Below are positions 16,001 to 24,857 of a stretch of 64,000 nucleotides of DNA, one piece after another. Source of the DNA: Larkinella sp049445795 (GTDB lineage Bacteria > Bacteroidota > Bacteroidia > Cytophagales > Spirosomataceae); the NCBI RefSeq assembly GCF_049445795.1, contig NZ_JBMSDT010000017.1, forward strand, positions 62,001 through 126,000, read 5' to 3'. The position numbers and the translations under genes are program-made. The notes under the pieces are model-generated. The model had not been told where the DNA came from. It worked only from the letters and a program-made list of their open reading frames with translations, and did not search any database. Position 1 is the stretch's first letter; every line of letters begins with the position of its first letter.

Positions 16001-16108
16001 GAGTTAAGAATTAAGACGGGGCCGCCCGTGCGGTTATGAGTTGCGCTGCCTCAATCGAATAGAATGCGTCAGCCAACCGCCGGGCGGCCCCGTCTTAATT
16101 CTTAACTC
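16001..16108. repeat. Heptamer inverted-repeat element 2 with GC-rich core
   Basis: A perfect 28-bp inverted repeat (16001-16028 and 16081-16108) has outer 7-nt units GTTAAGA and ATTAAGA and an inner CGGGGCCGCCCG block. It lies between two convergent genes. Its right arm supplies the last codons (VKN) and stop of the TPR gene. Confidence 0.92.
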
Positions 16109-17579
16109 CTAACTCATTTAGCGCTGCCCGGGCTTTGTTGTCGATGCTGTTTTTGTACTCGTGTTTTTTGTAACTGAGCGCTTTCTGAAAATACTGCCGG
16201 GCCTGGGCCGGGTTGCGTTTTTGCTGGTAAATATAGCCCAGTTGCAGTGCCGAGGTGGCTCCGTAGGAAAGCTGATCGGTTTCGCTCAGGACAATGGCTC
16301 GTTCAAAAAACGGAACCGCTTCATCGGCATCACCCCGACGCTGGAGCATCCGACCCTTCCGGTAATTGAATTCAGCCTTTTCAATTACCACCGGGAAGGA
16401 GGCTTCCGTATAGGACCGCAGCGTTTGTAAAGCCGTGTCGTAATACCCACCGTCCGTTGCCAGCCGGGCCTTCATCAGGATTTTTTGGCGGGACGAAAGG
16501 CCTTTTTTGAAATACATCTCGGCAAACTTCTGAGCCGCTTTGTCGGACTCCACCACGGTTGTGCCGACCTTCAAAACCTGTTGCAGAAACGGGACGGCCC
16601 GGGCATTGTCGTCACGTAGCCAGTAACAGAGAAATTGTTTGTAATACGCATCTTTCAGGAAATTCACTCCTTTATACTGACTCAGAAACGAACGGTAGGC
16701 ACTGGCGGCCTGATCATAAGCGGCTTTCTGCAACAAAATATCAGCCCGCAGGTTTTCCAGAATCGGAAAAGGCAGATAAGCCGGTCCGGTGGGCCGCTCA
16801 TGCAGGAACGCCAGACCTTCTTCGCTTTGGGCCTCTTTCATCAAAACCGACACGGCCAGGAAGTGCAGCAGCAGGTTATCCGGGTTTTCCTGAACCAGCT
16901 TTTTCAAATTAGCCACATCACCCGTCGTAAATTTCAGGACATACGCCCGAATCATCAGGTCGATCAACCGGGCTTCCGTTTGAAAAACCGTATCCTTCTG
17001 CGCCACCGTCCGGATTTCCTGTAAGCCCTGCCGGATGTTGCCCTGTAACCCCAGAATTCGGGTCACCCAGGTATAGTTATCGGGAACGGCCCCAATCATG
17101 ACGTGCAGCAACCCAAGCGATTTGTACGTGGGCAGAAAGCCGGGAAACTTCTTGCGGTTTTCCTCCAGCAGTTTATAGGCCCGAATCACATCCCAGCTCG
17201 CGCCGACTTCCTGCCCGAATTTCAGCTTGACAAACGCCCAGTGCAACCGTACTTCGGCCTGCGCAAACCGCTGCCAGGGCGATTTTTCATCGAGATCCCG
17301 TAAGGCATCCAACCGCTGATCTTCCCGGTCCTCCCACTGCTCAAACAGCTTGCGGTCGTCGGACACCAGCAGGGTGACCATATCGGCCAAATCATCAATA
17401 TACAGCGCTACGCCGTTTTCACGGGCAACTTCCCCGGCCATAGCCCGCCGACCGTCTTGTACCTTCAGTTTCAGCACATCGGCATAGGCGCGCTGAAGCG
17501 TGGGTGTGAATTCAAAATCAGCCGCGTGCAGCGCCATCGACGCCCAAAGCCCTAACCAGAAAAGCAGCAGCATTCGCAT
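16095..17579 (-). CDS. Secreted tetratricopeptide-repeat protein
   Basis: The 494-residue protein begins with a signal peptide (MRMLLLFWLGLWASMALHA). The start is set here because the longer frame would run back into the zinc-ribbon gene region. Helical repeats fill the remainder, clearest at the C terminus (AEFNYRKGRMLQRRGDADEA, then ALQLGYIYQQKRNPAQARQY). It is likely periplasmic and scaffold-like with no enzyme motif. The last three residues and stop come from a heptamer repeat element, so the native C terminus may have been altered. Confidence 0.82.
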   Translation of the reverse strand: MRMLLLFWLGLWASMALHAADFEFTPTLQRAYADVLKLKVQDGRRAMAGEVARENGVALYIDDLADMVTLLVSDDRKLFEQWEDREDQRLDALRDLDEKSPWQRFAQAEVRLHWAFVKLKFGQEVGASWDVIRAYKLLEENRKKFPGFLPTYKSLGLLHVMIGAVPDNYTWVTRILGLQGNIRQGLQEIRTVAQKDTVFQTEARLIDLMIRAYVLKFTTGDVANLKKLVQENPDNLLLHFLAVSVLMKEAQSEEGLAFLHERPTGPAYLPFPILENLRADILLQKAAYDQAASAYRSFLSQYKGVNFLKDAYYKQFLCYWLRDDNARAVPFLQQVLKVGTTVVESDKAAQKFAEMYFKKGLSSRQKILMKARLATDGGYYDTALQTLRSYTEASFPVVIEKAEFNYRKGRMLQRRGDADEAVPFFERAIVLSETDQLSYGATSALQLGYIYQQKRNPAQARQYFQKALSYKKHEYKNSIDNKARAALNELGVKN

Positions 17580-17625
17580 GGTGCAAAATACGGTTCGTAT
17601 GGTCCCGTCTGCCAACGGGTATAAA

Positions 17626-17651
17626 AAAAGGCCACCCACGGGCAGCCTTTT
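17626..17651 (-). terminator. Rho-independent terminator of the zinc-ribbon gene
   Basis: On the minus strand AAAAGGC pairs with GCCTTTT across a GC-rich inner stem and is followed by a T-run. It lies 20 bases after the zinc-ribbon stop. Confidence 0.8.
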
Positions 17652-17670
17652 ACAAAATTTATGAGATGAA

Positions 17671-18420
17671 CTACCGACGCGACGAAACGGGTTCGGGCAT
17701 CCCTTCGACATCGGCAAAAATCCGACCGCAATGTTCGCAGACGATAATCTTCTTCTTATCCCGGATATCGGCCTGCCGTTGGGGCGGCACCACGTTGAAG
17801 CATCCCCCGCAGGCACCCCGTTTGACCACAACCACCGCCAGCCCGTTCAGCGCGTTTTCCCGAATTTTGTTGTACGATTTCAGCAGTCGCTCCTCGATGT
17901 GAGTCGCCTGATCGTCGCGCTCTTTCAGCAGGGTTTTCTCTTCGTCCTGGCTTTCCGAGGTGATCTGGTTCAGCTCCTGCATTTTGGCTTTCAGATCCTC
18001 CTTGCGTTCATCGAGCGCGCCCTGCGTCGCCTTGATCTCTTCCTGCTTGTTCCGGATTTTGAAGGCGGCTTCATTAATTTTCTTGTCAGCCAGTTCAATC
18101 TCCAGCGTTTGCAATTCCACTTCTTTCGAGATAGCGTCGAACTCGCGGTTATTCCGGACGTTCATTTGCTGATCCTTGTAGCGGGAAATCAGCTTTTCAG
18201 CGTCTTTCTTTACCGCCTTGTTCCGGTCGATTTCCTCTTCCAGCGCTTGAATATCGGTGTTGAATTTACCGATCCGGGTTTCGAAACCAGCAATATCATC
18301 TTCCAGATCGCGTACCTCTTCGGGCAGGTCGCCACGGATCTTTTTTATTTCATCGAGCTGGGAATCAATGGATTGAAGTTTAAGAAGTGCTTCTAGTTTT
18401 TGCGCAATCGTCAGTTCCAT
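17671..18420 (-). CDS. Coiled-coil protein with C4 zinc ribbon
   Basis: The 249-residue protein has a long antiparallel coiled coil over residues 5-190 and a C-terminal zinc ribbon with C204, C207, C228 and C231 (GACGGC and VCEHCG). This is the widely conserved C4-type zinc-ribbon family (PF02591-like), thought to bind nucleic acid or ribosome-associated partners. It is followed upstream on the strand by nif3 at 18 bases, a pairing seen in many bacteria, so the two probably form an operon. Confidence 0.92.
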   Translation of the reverse strand: MELTIAQKLEALLKLQSIDSQLDEIKKIRGDLPEEVRDLEDDIAGFETRIGKFNTDIQALEEEIDRNKAVKKDAEKLISRYKDQQMNVRNNREFDAISKEVELQTLEIELADKKINEAAFKIRNKQEEIKATQGALDERKEDLKAKMQELNQITSESQDEEKTLLKERDDQATHIEERLLKSYNKIRENALNGLAVVVVKRGACGGCFNVVPPQRQADIRDKKKIIVCEHCGRIFADVEGMPEPVSSRR

Positions 18421-18438
18421 TCGTGCGGTTTTTGCTGC

Positions 18439-19560
18439 CTAATAGTAGTAAGACACCGGGTTGGTATCTATTTCGGACAAAATTACCGCAAAGGTATTAT
18501 TTTTTTTCAACAAATACTGTTGAATCAAGTCTTTAGTGTATACTTCGCTTTCATAATGTCCGATATCCGCGATCAGAATCCGTCCGTCGGCATCGAAAAA
18601 TTCGTGGTATTTGTAATCGGCCGTAATAAACACGTCGGCCCCGGCCCGCACGGCATCGTTCAGCAGAAAACCACCGGCCCCACCACAGAGCGCCACCCGA
18701 CGAACGGGTTTGTTGCGCCGGGGGGTGTGCCGGATCACCGTCAGGTTCATTTTCTGCTTCAGATACGCCAGGAAATCCGCTTCACCGAGCGCTTCGGGCA
18801 ACTCGCCCACCACTCCGGAGCCCACTTCCTGGTTGTCGTTCGCGAGAGTGGTCAGGTAGTAAGCTACCTCTTCATAGGGGTGCGCTGTCCGCAAAGCCCT
18901 CAGCACCGCGTGCTGCTGATGAGCCGGAAAGATCACTTCAAGGCGGTTTTCGCGGGCGGTTTTCTCTTCACCCACCTGGCCCAAAACCGGGTTTGATTCG
19001 TCGTTACCCTGAAAAGTCCCGGTTCCTTCTGTTCGGAAACTACACCGGCTATAATTGCCGATTTGGCCTACTCCGGCGTCATATAGGGCGTTTAAAACCG
19101 TCTGGGTGGCATCGGCATAGTCCGCCCCTTCTTCGGCCATCGGCACAAACGTGACCAGTTTCATCAAGGTAGCCGGTTTGGGTGCCAGAATCCGTACGTT
19201 TTGCAAACCGAGTTTTTGGGCGATCTGAAAATTGACGCCCCCGGCCACATTATCGAGGTTTGTGTGGGCGGCATAGAGCGCCACATCGTTTTTTATCGCC
19301 TTGATCACCACCCGCTCGACATAATTCCGACCGTTCAGCTTTTTCAGACCCCGAAATATTATGGGATGGTGAGCGACAATCAGATTGCAGTTTTTCCGGA
19401 CGGCTTCCTCCACCACGGCTTCCGTAATATCGAGCGTCACCAGCACACCCGTCACGGATGCCGAAGGATTGCCAACCAGCAGACCGGCATTGTCGTAGCT
19501 TTCCTGATAAGCCAATGGCGCCCAGGCTTCCAGCCAGGCAGTCAGTTGTTGAATGGTCAT
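18439..19560 (-). CDS. Nif3-like dinuclear metal-centre protein
   Basis: The 373-residue protein is a Nif3/DUF34 family member, with the N-terminal metal ligands in NLIVAHHPIIF and the distal ligands in ADIGHYESE. The inserted middle domain of about 130 residues is typical of the longer bacterial forms. It is often annotated as GTP cyclohydrolase I type 2, but the activity is uncertain for most members. It sits 18 bases from the zinc-ribbon gene in one operon, and a heptamer repeat element begins directly upstream of its ATG. Confidence 0.92.
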   Translation of the reverse strand: MTIQQLTAWLEAWAPLAYQESYDNAGLLVGNPSASVTGVLVTLDITEAVVEEAVRKNCNLIVAHHPIIFRGLKKLNGRNYVERVVIKAIKNDVALYAAHTNLDNVAGGVNFQIAQKLGLQNVRILAPKPATLMKLVTFVPMAEEGADYADATQTVLNALYDAGVGQIGNYSRCSFRTEGTGTFQGNDESNPVLGQVGEEKTARENRLEVIFPAHQQHAVLRALRTAHPYEEVAYYLTTLANDNQEVGSGVVGELPEALGEADFLAYLKQKMNLTVIRHTPRRNKPVRRVALCGGAGGFLLNDAVRAGADVFITADYKYHEFFDADGRILIADIGHYESEVYTKDLIQQYLLKKNNTFAVILSEIDTNPVSYYY

Positions 19561-19565
19561 GGTTT

Positions 19566-19640
19566 GGATGGTTTCCGGATGCTGGATGCTGGATGGTCTT
19601 CAGCATCCAGCATCAAACCCATCCAGCCCACCAATCCATC
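19566..19640. repeat. Heptamer inverted-repeat element 3 (GGATGCT family)
   Basis: Units GGATGGT, GGATGCT, GGATGCT and GGATGGT on the left face AGCATCC, AGCATCA and CCATCC-type units on the right. It fills the space between the Nif3 start and the DinB stop. Unlike the others it holds no stop codons. Confidence 0.75.
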
Positions 19641-19645
19641 TTCGG

Positions 19646-20167
19646 TTATTTCAGGCCGTAACGTTCGGCGAGGATGGTTAGATGGTGCCGTTCATGTCCG
19701 GCCAGAATGGTGAAAAACGCCCGGGCCGATACGGGCGAGCCGTTGGCCGTGCCGATGCGGTCGAGGGCTTCTTCGGTCAGGCTCTCGGCCAGCGCCAGCG
19801 TCGACTGGCGGACAAAACCGTAGTGCTGGAGTAATTGCTGCTGCGACTGGTTGCTAAACTGGGCGGTATCGGCATAGCCATTCTCGTCGAAACCCGGCAA
19901 CGATTGCTGTTCACCCCGTGCAATGCAAAGCGCCCGATACATAAATATCCGTTCGGTATCGATCATATGCCCTAGCATCTCCTTCGGTGACCACTTTCCG
20001 GTGGCGTAGCGGTAATCTTGCTGGGCAACGGTCAAATTTTTAAACAAACTTTCCACGATGGCACACTGCTGGCGTAACAATCCGGTAACATTCTCGGTAT
20101 CAACCAGGTTGATGTACCGGGCGAAGAAACTATCGACCGGGTATTCATGGGCTGACGGTTTTTTCAT
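19646..20167 (-). CDS. DinB-family metal-binding protein
   Basis: The 173-residue four-helix protein has the DinB-like metal His in EMLGHMIDTERI and the C-terminal pair in GHERHHLTIL. DinB/YfiT proteins bind Ni or Zn. Many are thiol transferases or have no known activity. Nothing nearby suggests a substrate. Its start lies 31 bases from a promoter on the opposite strand that serves tRNA-Asp. Confidence 0.88.
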   Translation of the reverse strand: MKKPSAHEYPVDSFFARYINLVDTENVTGLLRQQCAIVESLFKNLTVAQQDYRYATGKWSPKEMLGHMIDTERIFMYRALCIARGEQQSLPGFDENGYADTAQFSNQSQQQLLQHYGFVRQSTLALAESLTEEALDRIGTANGSPVSARAFFTILAGHERHHLTILAERYGLK

Positions 20168-20197
20168 GCTTTTTTTCGTGTTTTTCCTGTAAAGGTA

Positions 20198-20227
20198 TTG
20201 CGTTCTATCGAAATCCCACTACCTTTG
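20198..20227 (+). promoter_or_regulatory. Bacteroidota-type promoter of tRNA-Asp
   Basis: TTG at 20198-20200, a 19-base spacer and TACCTTTG at 20220-20227 match the -33 TTTG / -7 TAnnTTTG consensus of the Bacteroidota primary sigma factor. The tRNA begins 38 bases after the -7 box. Confidence 0.8.
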
Positions 20228-20265
20228 CACCACGTTTTCAGAATCACCAACACGAAAACAAAAAA

Positions 20266-20339
20266 GGTCTGGTAGTTCAGTTGGTTAGAATACCTGCCTG
20301 TCACGCAGGGGGTCGCGGGTTCGAGTCCCGTCCAGACCG
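20266..20339 (+). tRNA. tRNA-Asp (GTC)
   Basis: A full cloverleaf is visible. The acceptor stem GGTCTGG pairs with CCAGACC, the anticodon stem CCTGC/GCAGG holds loop CTGTCAC with anticodon GTC, and the T arm is GCGGG-TTCGAGT-CCCGT. The discriminator is G, as expected for tRNA-Asp. CCA is not encoded. Confidence 0.97.
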
Positions 20340-20354
20340 CTAAACTTTAGAAAA

Positions 20355-20386
20355 AGCCCTAAAACAGCGCGTTTAGGGCTTTTTTC
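20355..20386 (+). terminator. Rho-independent terminator after tRNA-Asp
   Basis: AGCCCTAAA and TTTAGGGCT form the stem around a short GC-rich loop, followed by a run of T. It lies 16 bases after the tRNA. Confidence 0.88.
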
Positions 20387-20462
20387 TTGTTCCGAATTGT
20401 GCCCGAATTCTGCAATATGGCATTTTGAACAAAATCCATGCTCCAAACCTTATTTATTCCTT

Positions 20463-20576
20463 GAGTGTTCAGCAGGCACGTAGGGTGGTGGATGAGTGGT
20501 TGATCGAATACAACACCGAACGCTCTATCAGGTGTTGCAGTTCATGACACCCGTCGAGTATCGACAGGCAGCTTAG
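20463..20576 (+). pseudogene. C-terminal remnant of an IS3-family transposase
   Basis: The frame reads RRVVDEWLIEYNTERS and, after a frameshift or small deletion, LQFMTPVEYRQAA then TAG, the usual end of IS3 OrfB (integrase C terminus). No start, catalytic residues or clear terminal repeats remain. The rest of the roughly 350-base stretch between the tRNA terminator and 20691 holds nothing else that I recognise. Confidence 0.75.
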
Positions 20577-20690
20577 ACTCCAGTGCAGACTGGCTCACCA
20601 AAGGGGGTAAGAACACACCTTAAACTAACTCAAAAGCTATCCAAGATTTGGGGAGTACTATTAAATACCTGAATTTGAGTAAGCCTATTT

Positions 20691-21062
20691 TTAGCGCTGG
20701 TTCAAGGAAACCACCTGAGCCACTACTTGGCTTTCTTTCGCGATTTCTTTGGCAAACTGCAAATGCCCTTTAGGAACCATAAGATACAATTTACCTTCTT
20801 TTCTGGTCGCCAGAACGCTCATCAGCTTAAGCTTTGAAATCAATCGGCTGGTGCGGCTGGTTTTCAGAATCACTTCAAAGTACGACTTTTCGTGAAACTG
20901 TTTCCCCGTCACATCCGGAATAAACTCTTCGTCGTCTTGTTGACGGCCATAACTGATCGGCGATTCAAAATCGTCGTTTTCCGGCAGGTTGGCTTTGATA
21001 TCTTCAAATCCCTGAGCCCGCGCCCAGGTAATTACTTGTGGAATATAAGCTTGTTTTTCCAT
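20691..21062 (-). CDS. Conserved hypothetical protein, 123 aa
   Basis: I do not recognise the family with certainty. The 123-residue protein starts MEKQAYIPQVITWARAQGF and has a central strand pair with FIPDVTGKQFHEKSYFEVIL and a basic helix, an alpha-beta layout reminiscent of small PD-(D/E)xK-like folds. The exact D-x-E-x-K pattern is not convincing. Codon use matches the neighbourhood. It lies 27 bases after the permease gene start-to-stop order (both minus), but no functional link is evident. Confidence 0.7.
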   Translation of the reverse strand: MEKQAYIPQVITWARAQGFEDIKANLPENDDFESPISYGRQQDDEEFIPDVTGKQFHEKSYFEVILKTSRTSRLISKLKLMSVLATRKEGKLYLMVPKGHLQFAKEIAKESQVVAQVVSLNQR

Positions 21063-21089
21063 GACAGTTGGGTTTAAATGCTAAAAAGA

Positions 21090-22832
21090 TTAAATAATAA
21101 GGCGCACCCCGCAGAGATCTTCAATCCGGTACTGGAATCGCTGGCCAGGTGAGCCAATAAACATAAAATTGGTCGGAATCCGCCATTGCGCCGACAGCTT
21201 CTTGATTAATTCGGGGCCGAAATGCCCTTCTATTTTTTCATAGGTAATATCAATTTCAGGATACGCCCGGTCAAGGGTTTCAATATCCCGGTGCAGGTGT
21301 TCCGGTGCTTTGAAATGCGCGTTCTCAACCGTTACAATCCGCAGGCGATTGGTCTCTTCGTTTCCCTGAATGTAAATCATTACTTGGTTGAGCGAGGCTA
21401 TATCGTCGCCCTTCGAAAAAAAGACGAATTCCTGGTCGTTAATTTTTTTGATGGTTCGGTTCGTCCAGCTCGTAAATCGTTCGATGGTGCGTTTCAGCGG
21501 ATTGAACAGGTACAGAACAACGGATAAAACCCCTTTCAATAATAACGAACGATCCATCATCATCAGTGCCAGTAAAAACGTGGGAATGAAATATTGAAAA
21601 AATACCCACAGGTAAGCAGGGTTCAGCAAAACGTTGCCTAACAAGGCAATACCGACGGCAAACAGAGCGACTAAAACCGAACTGACCGGGGCAATTTCGG
21701 GTCGCGGCAGGCGCTTCCGGCGCAGTTTGAGCAGCAGATTGCCGAGGCCAAACAACCCCATGACGGCCAGAAACGAAATGGTATAAACCCCCGCCAGCGC
21801 CTGAAGTTCTCCACCGGTGCTCAGCAGAATGGCGACACAAAGCAGAAAAAAGACCAGTAGAATGTAGTACGGCGCCTGTTTTCGGTTTTCGATCAGCAGA
21901 AACTGCGGAAAAATACGGTCCAGCGTCATCCGCTTCACCAATCCGCTGACGCCCACAAAGGAAGTCAGGACGGCTCCGCTCAAAACCAGGATCGCGTCGA
22001 ATGAAACCAGCCACGAAAGCCACCGGCCTCCCGACCGCTCGCCCATGAAAGCCAGCAACGACTGCTGATGTTTTTGCACTTCTTCAACCGGAAGAATGCC
22101 CAGCGCCAGGATCGCAATCAGCGGATTAAATACCGTCACGATGACCCACATATTGCGAAGCGTTTTCGGAAAAACACCTTTTCCCTGCTCTTCAACGTAA
22201 TTGGACGAACTTTCAAACCCGGAAATGCCCAGCATGGCGGCCGAAAAACCCGCAAAGAGCTGAGCCGGCAGGCTCCGGTCCGACCGAATGGTAAAGTTGA
22301 GCGACACCTGGTCCAAACCCTGCGTCAGCACATACCAGCCGCAAATCACACACAACAACACCAGTGTCGACAAATGAATGATGAAAATAATCACGGCCGC
22401 TTTCGACGATTCTTTCAATCCCAGCAAATTGAGCAGAAAAAACACAAACAACAGCCCGATTGTACTGAGAATGATGGGCAACGAAGGGTTAAAAGATGTC
22501 GCATAATGAATCGCTTCGTTGGCCGAAATCACACTCGTGGCCACGTAAGACAGAATCGTCAAACAGGCTGCCAGCGAAGCCATCGACTTGTTGGTCGAAT
22601 TGAGCAGCACGTTGTAAGCTCCTCCGTTCAGGGGTAAAGCCCCCACCACCTCACCGTATATCTTCCGAAACAAAAACAGGGTTCCACTCACTAATAATAG
22701 CGAAATCCAGGCAAACTGCCCGGCGTATAAAATGCTGAGTGCCGACACATACAGGCACGAAGAACTGATGTCATTACCGCAAATGGCCGATGCGGGCAAT
22801 TCGCTTAACTTTGTTTTGACGGGCGGTTTCAT
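21090..22832 (-). CDS. APC-superfamily amino-acid permease with cytosolic C-terminal domain
   Basis: The 580-residue permease has about 12 membrane helices in residues 15-445, opening with SAICGNDISSSCLYVSA, which fits the unwound TM1 of APC transporters, and NGGAYNVLLNSTNKS in TM2. Residues 450-580 form a soluble alpha-beta tail (VFFSKGDDIASLNQVMIYIQ), perhaps a regulatory domain. It would import amino acids or related cations. Substrate is unknown. An MscS remnant and a USP-domain protein lie just upstream. Confidence 0.88.
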   Translation of the reverse strand: MKPPVKTKLSELPASAICGNDISSSCLYVSALSILYAGQFAWISLLLVSGTLFLFRKIYGEVVGALPLNGGAYNVLLNSTNKSMASLAACLTILSYVATSVISANEAIHYATSFNPSLPIILSTIGLLFVFFLLNLLGLKESSKAAVIIFIIHLSTLVLLCVICGWYVLTQGLDQVSLNFTIRSDRSLPAQLFAGFSAAMLGISGFESSSNYVEEQGKGVFPKTLRNMWVIVTVFNPLIAILALGILPVEEVQKHQQSLLAFMGERSGGRWLSWLVSFDAILVLSGAVLTSFVGVSGLVKRMTLDRIFPQFLLIENRKQAPYYILLVFFLLCVAILLSTGGELQALAGVYTISFLAVMGLFGLGNLLLKLRRKRLPRPEIAPVSSVLVALFAVGIALLGNVLLNPAYLWVFFQYFIPTFLLALMMMDRSLLLKGVLSVVLYLFNPLKRTIERFTSWTNRTIKKINDQEFVFFSKGDDIASLNQVMIYIQGNEETNRLRIVTVENAHFKAPEHLHRDIETLDRAYPEIDITYEKIEGHFGPELIKKLSAQWRIPTNFMFIGSPGQRFQYRIEDLCGVRLII

Positions 22833-22863
22833 TCAGAAGAATGCTTGCTGTGGAAAGGTAATA

Positions 22864-23055
22864 TTAAGCATTCTCCCGGTTTTTCGGTACGGTATTGATC
22901 AGTTCGTTCCGAAACCACACTTCCTGTTGCGGAAACGGGATGGTGATGTGGTGCTGGCGAAACAGCGCATCGATCCGAAAACGAAGGTCACTTTTCACGA
23001 ATTCGACTCTCAGTAACTCGTAGCTGTAAAACAGCCGGGGTAACGGTCGGGTCAA
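22864..23055 (-). pseudogene. C-terminal remnant of an MscS-family channel
   Basis: The 63 codons include SYELLRVEFVKSDLRFRIDA and HHITIPFPQQEVWFRNE, the typical end of MscS cytoplasmic domains. No membrane or pore region is present, and its first codons overlap the end of the GNAT-USP gene, so it is a truncated relic of a lost channel gene. Confidence 0.72.
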
Positions 23056-24656
23056 TTGGGTTGAACAGGCGGAAAGAATGACCTGAACGAAGGCAGAATG
23101 GGCATTCGCGTCCCGTCGGTGGGCTGCATGGGATCGCCCTGCAAAAGTTCCGGGCGCACCGACAACACCGGGACAGTAGCCCGGTCAATCAGTTGTTTGA
23201 TATAAGGCCCCGCAAAAAGGTGCCGAATGTCGGTCGTCAGATCCGCCGTGCTGACGATCAGGTCGATGTGGTTTTCTTCGGCCTGCTGGGCAACGGTTTT
23301 GGCTACCGAATCGGTTTCGGTCATCAAGACATCGGTATCAATGGCATCGTCCGAGAATCGTTGATGGAGCAAGGTCATGGCCCGATTGATGGATTCGTTG
23401 ATGTCAGGCTCTTCGTGTTCCGACAAACCCAGAAGAGTCAGGTGGGCGTTATTCTTGCGGGCAATCGTTTGGGCATACTCATATTTGTCGAGTGCGCCCG
23501 CAACCGCCCGAACCGGAAACAGAATGTTTTTAAAATCGATTTTCTTCACTTCGGCCGGCACGGTCAGCACGGGGCAGGGCGCGTGTTTCACCGCCCGATA
23601 GGCTTGCGAACCGATCACGTAATGCAGCAGGCCCGAACCGCTGTGCGTACCCATCACAATCAGATCGGCGCTTACCTCCCGGGCCACTTCCGTAATGCGG
23701 TCCACAACGGTTCCGGTCCGGCATTCAATGAAATGCAAAACGGGCTGATCCCCCAGGAGACCCTCTCCCCACTGCTGCAGCCGTCGGGTTTCCGATTCAA
23801 TCACTTCCTCCCTGGAATAGGAGAGCACCATGCCATCAACCGCAGGAAACGTATACTGATCGGGGTTGATCACATGCAGGAGCCAGAGTTCAGCCTGATG
23901 ACGCTGACTCATCGCGGCCGCCAGGGTTACGACGTTGGCCGACACCTCGCTGTAGTCAACCGGAACGAGAATCCTTTTTATCCGAAGGTTTTTCATGTTC
24001 AGTAAGGTTTTGGGATGAAATAAAGAGAGATGATTCGGTGTGTAGAAGATATTGTTCCACTCGAGCAGGGTGGCGTATTCTTTCGATTCCGTATCGCCCT
24101 TCAGGTAATTTTTCAGGATTCGTTTCACCTGAAAGCCGTTGGCTAGTTGAAAACTGAGCGTCGGGTCGTAGATTTCCTTGCGCTCAACGTGCTCGATGTA
24201 TTCCCAGGGCGTTACTTCATCGACATACAGATGGTACGACGGAATGCGCCCACCGACTCGCATCGCCCGGAGATTATGTTGTACGCAGTAATCCTTGCGG
24301 GCCTCATACAGCCGTCGGCCCAGGTGCCGGCCCCGGAAGGCCGGATGAACAAATAGCTCAATGCCGTATAACACATCCCCGTTCGGATCGTGGGTGTCGA
24401 ACGCATAGTTTCCGGTGACCTGCTCATAAGTATGCCGATTATCAAATTCGGCCTCATTGACGATAATAGACAGCGCGCAGGCCACTACCTGTCCGTCGGC
24501 TTCGACACAGAACTGCCCTTCCGGAAAAAGCTGAAGCAGTCTCCGGATGCGTTCTTTTCGCCAGTACTGCCCCCCGATACTCCGGTAGGCTTCGATCATG
24601 GCGGTTTTCAATTGATCATAGTCGTCAATGGTTAGGGTTCTTATTTTCAAGTTCAT
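23052..24656 (-). CDS. GNAT acetyltransferase fused to two universal-stress (USP) domains
   Basis: The 534-residue fusion has a GNAT domain in residues 1-190 (LFVHPAFRGRHLGRRLYEAR is the acetyl-CoA loop), a linker, and two UspA-like domains at about 225-370 and 375-505. The first USP has the ATP-binding pattern GTHSGSGLLHYVIGSQAYRA with PCPVLTVPA. The second looks degenerate (STADLTTDIRHLFAGPYI). An internal Met at the start of the first USP (MKNLRIKRILVPVDYS) marks the likely fusion joint. The protein may couple nucleotide sensing to acetylation, which is inference. Confidence 0.85.
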   Translation of the reverse strand: MNLKIRTLTIDDYDQLKTAMIEAYRSIGGQYWRKERIRRLLQLFPEGQFCVEADGQVVACALSIIVNEAEFDNRHTYEQVTGNYAFDTHDPNGDVLYGIELFVHPAFRGRHLGRRLYEARKDYCVQHNLRAMRVGGRIPSYHLYVDEVTPWEYIEHVERKEIYDPTLSFQLANGFQVKRILKNYLKGDTESKEYATLLEWNNIFYTPNHLSLFHPKTLLNMKNLRIKRILVPVDYSEVSANVVTLAAAMSQRHQAELWLLHVINPDQYTFPAVDGMVLSYSREEVIESETRRLQQWGEGLLGDQPVLHFIECRTGTVVDRITEVAREVSADLIVMGTHSGSGLLHYVIGSQAYRAVKHAPCPVLTVPAEVKKIDFKNILFPVRAVAGALDKYEYAQTIARKNNAHLTLLGLSEHEEPDINESINRAMTLLHQRFSDDAIDTDVLMTETDSVAKTVAQQAEENHIDLIVSTADLTTDIRHLFAGPYIKQLIDRATVPVLSVRPELLQGDPMQPTDGTRMPILPSFRSFFPPVQPN

Positions 24657-24689
24657 AATCGTGTAGTTTTTAGTTGATAATGATGTGGA

Positions 24690-24729
24690 GCAGAAAGAGC
24701 ATAGGAGCTTTCTCCTACGCTCTTTCTGC
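24690..24729. other. Near-perfect 40-nt hairpin
   Basis: GCAGAAAGAGCATAGGAG faces CTCCTACGCTCTTTCTGC with one mismatch and a four-base loop, between two minus-strand genes. No T-run follows on either strand. It could still cap transcription of the gene starting at 25769. Confidence 0.6.
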
Positions 24730-24857
24730 AGTACTATGCCCCTTGTTGGACAAATAATTTTAGCATGGTTATCCTTCTATTTGTCTGGTGCTGATCACGT
24801 TCAACTAATTAGTGAATGGGTACTGTGCGAGCCGCAACTTAGCGGCCCGCTCGTTGA

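Noticed and set aside
20691..21062. Call as a PD-(D/E)xK nuclease
   Set aside because: The strand order is suggestive but the catalytic spacing is not convincing.
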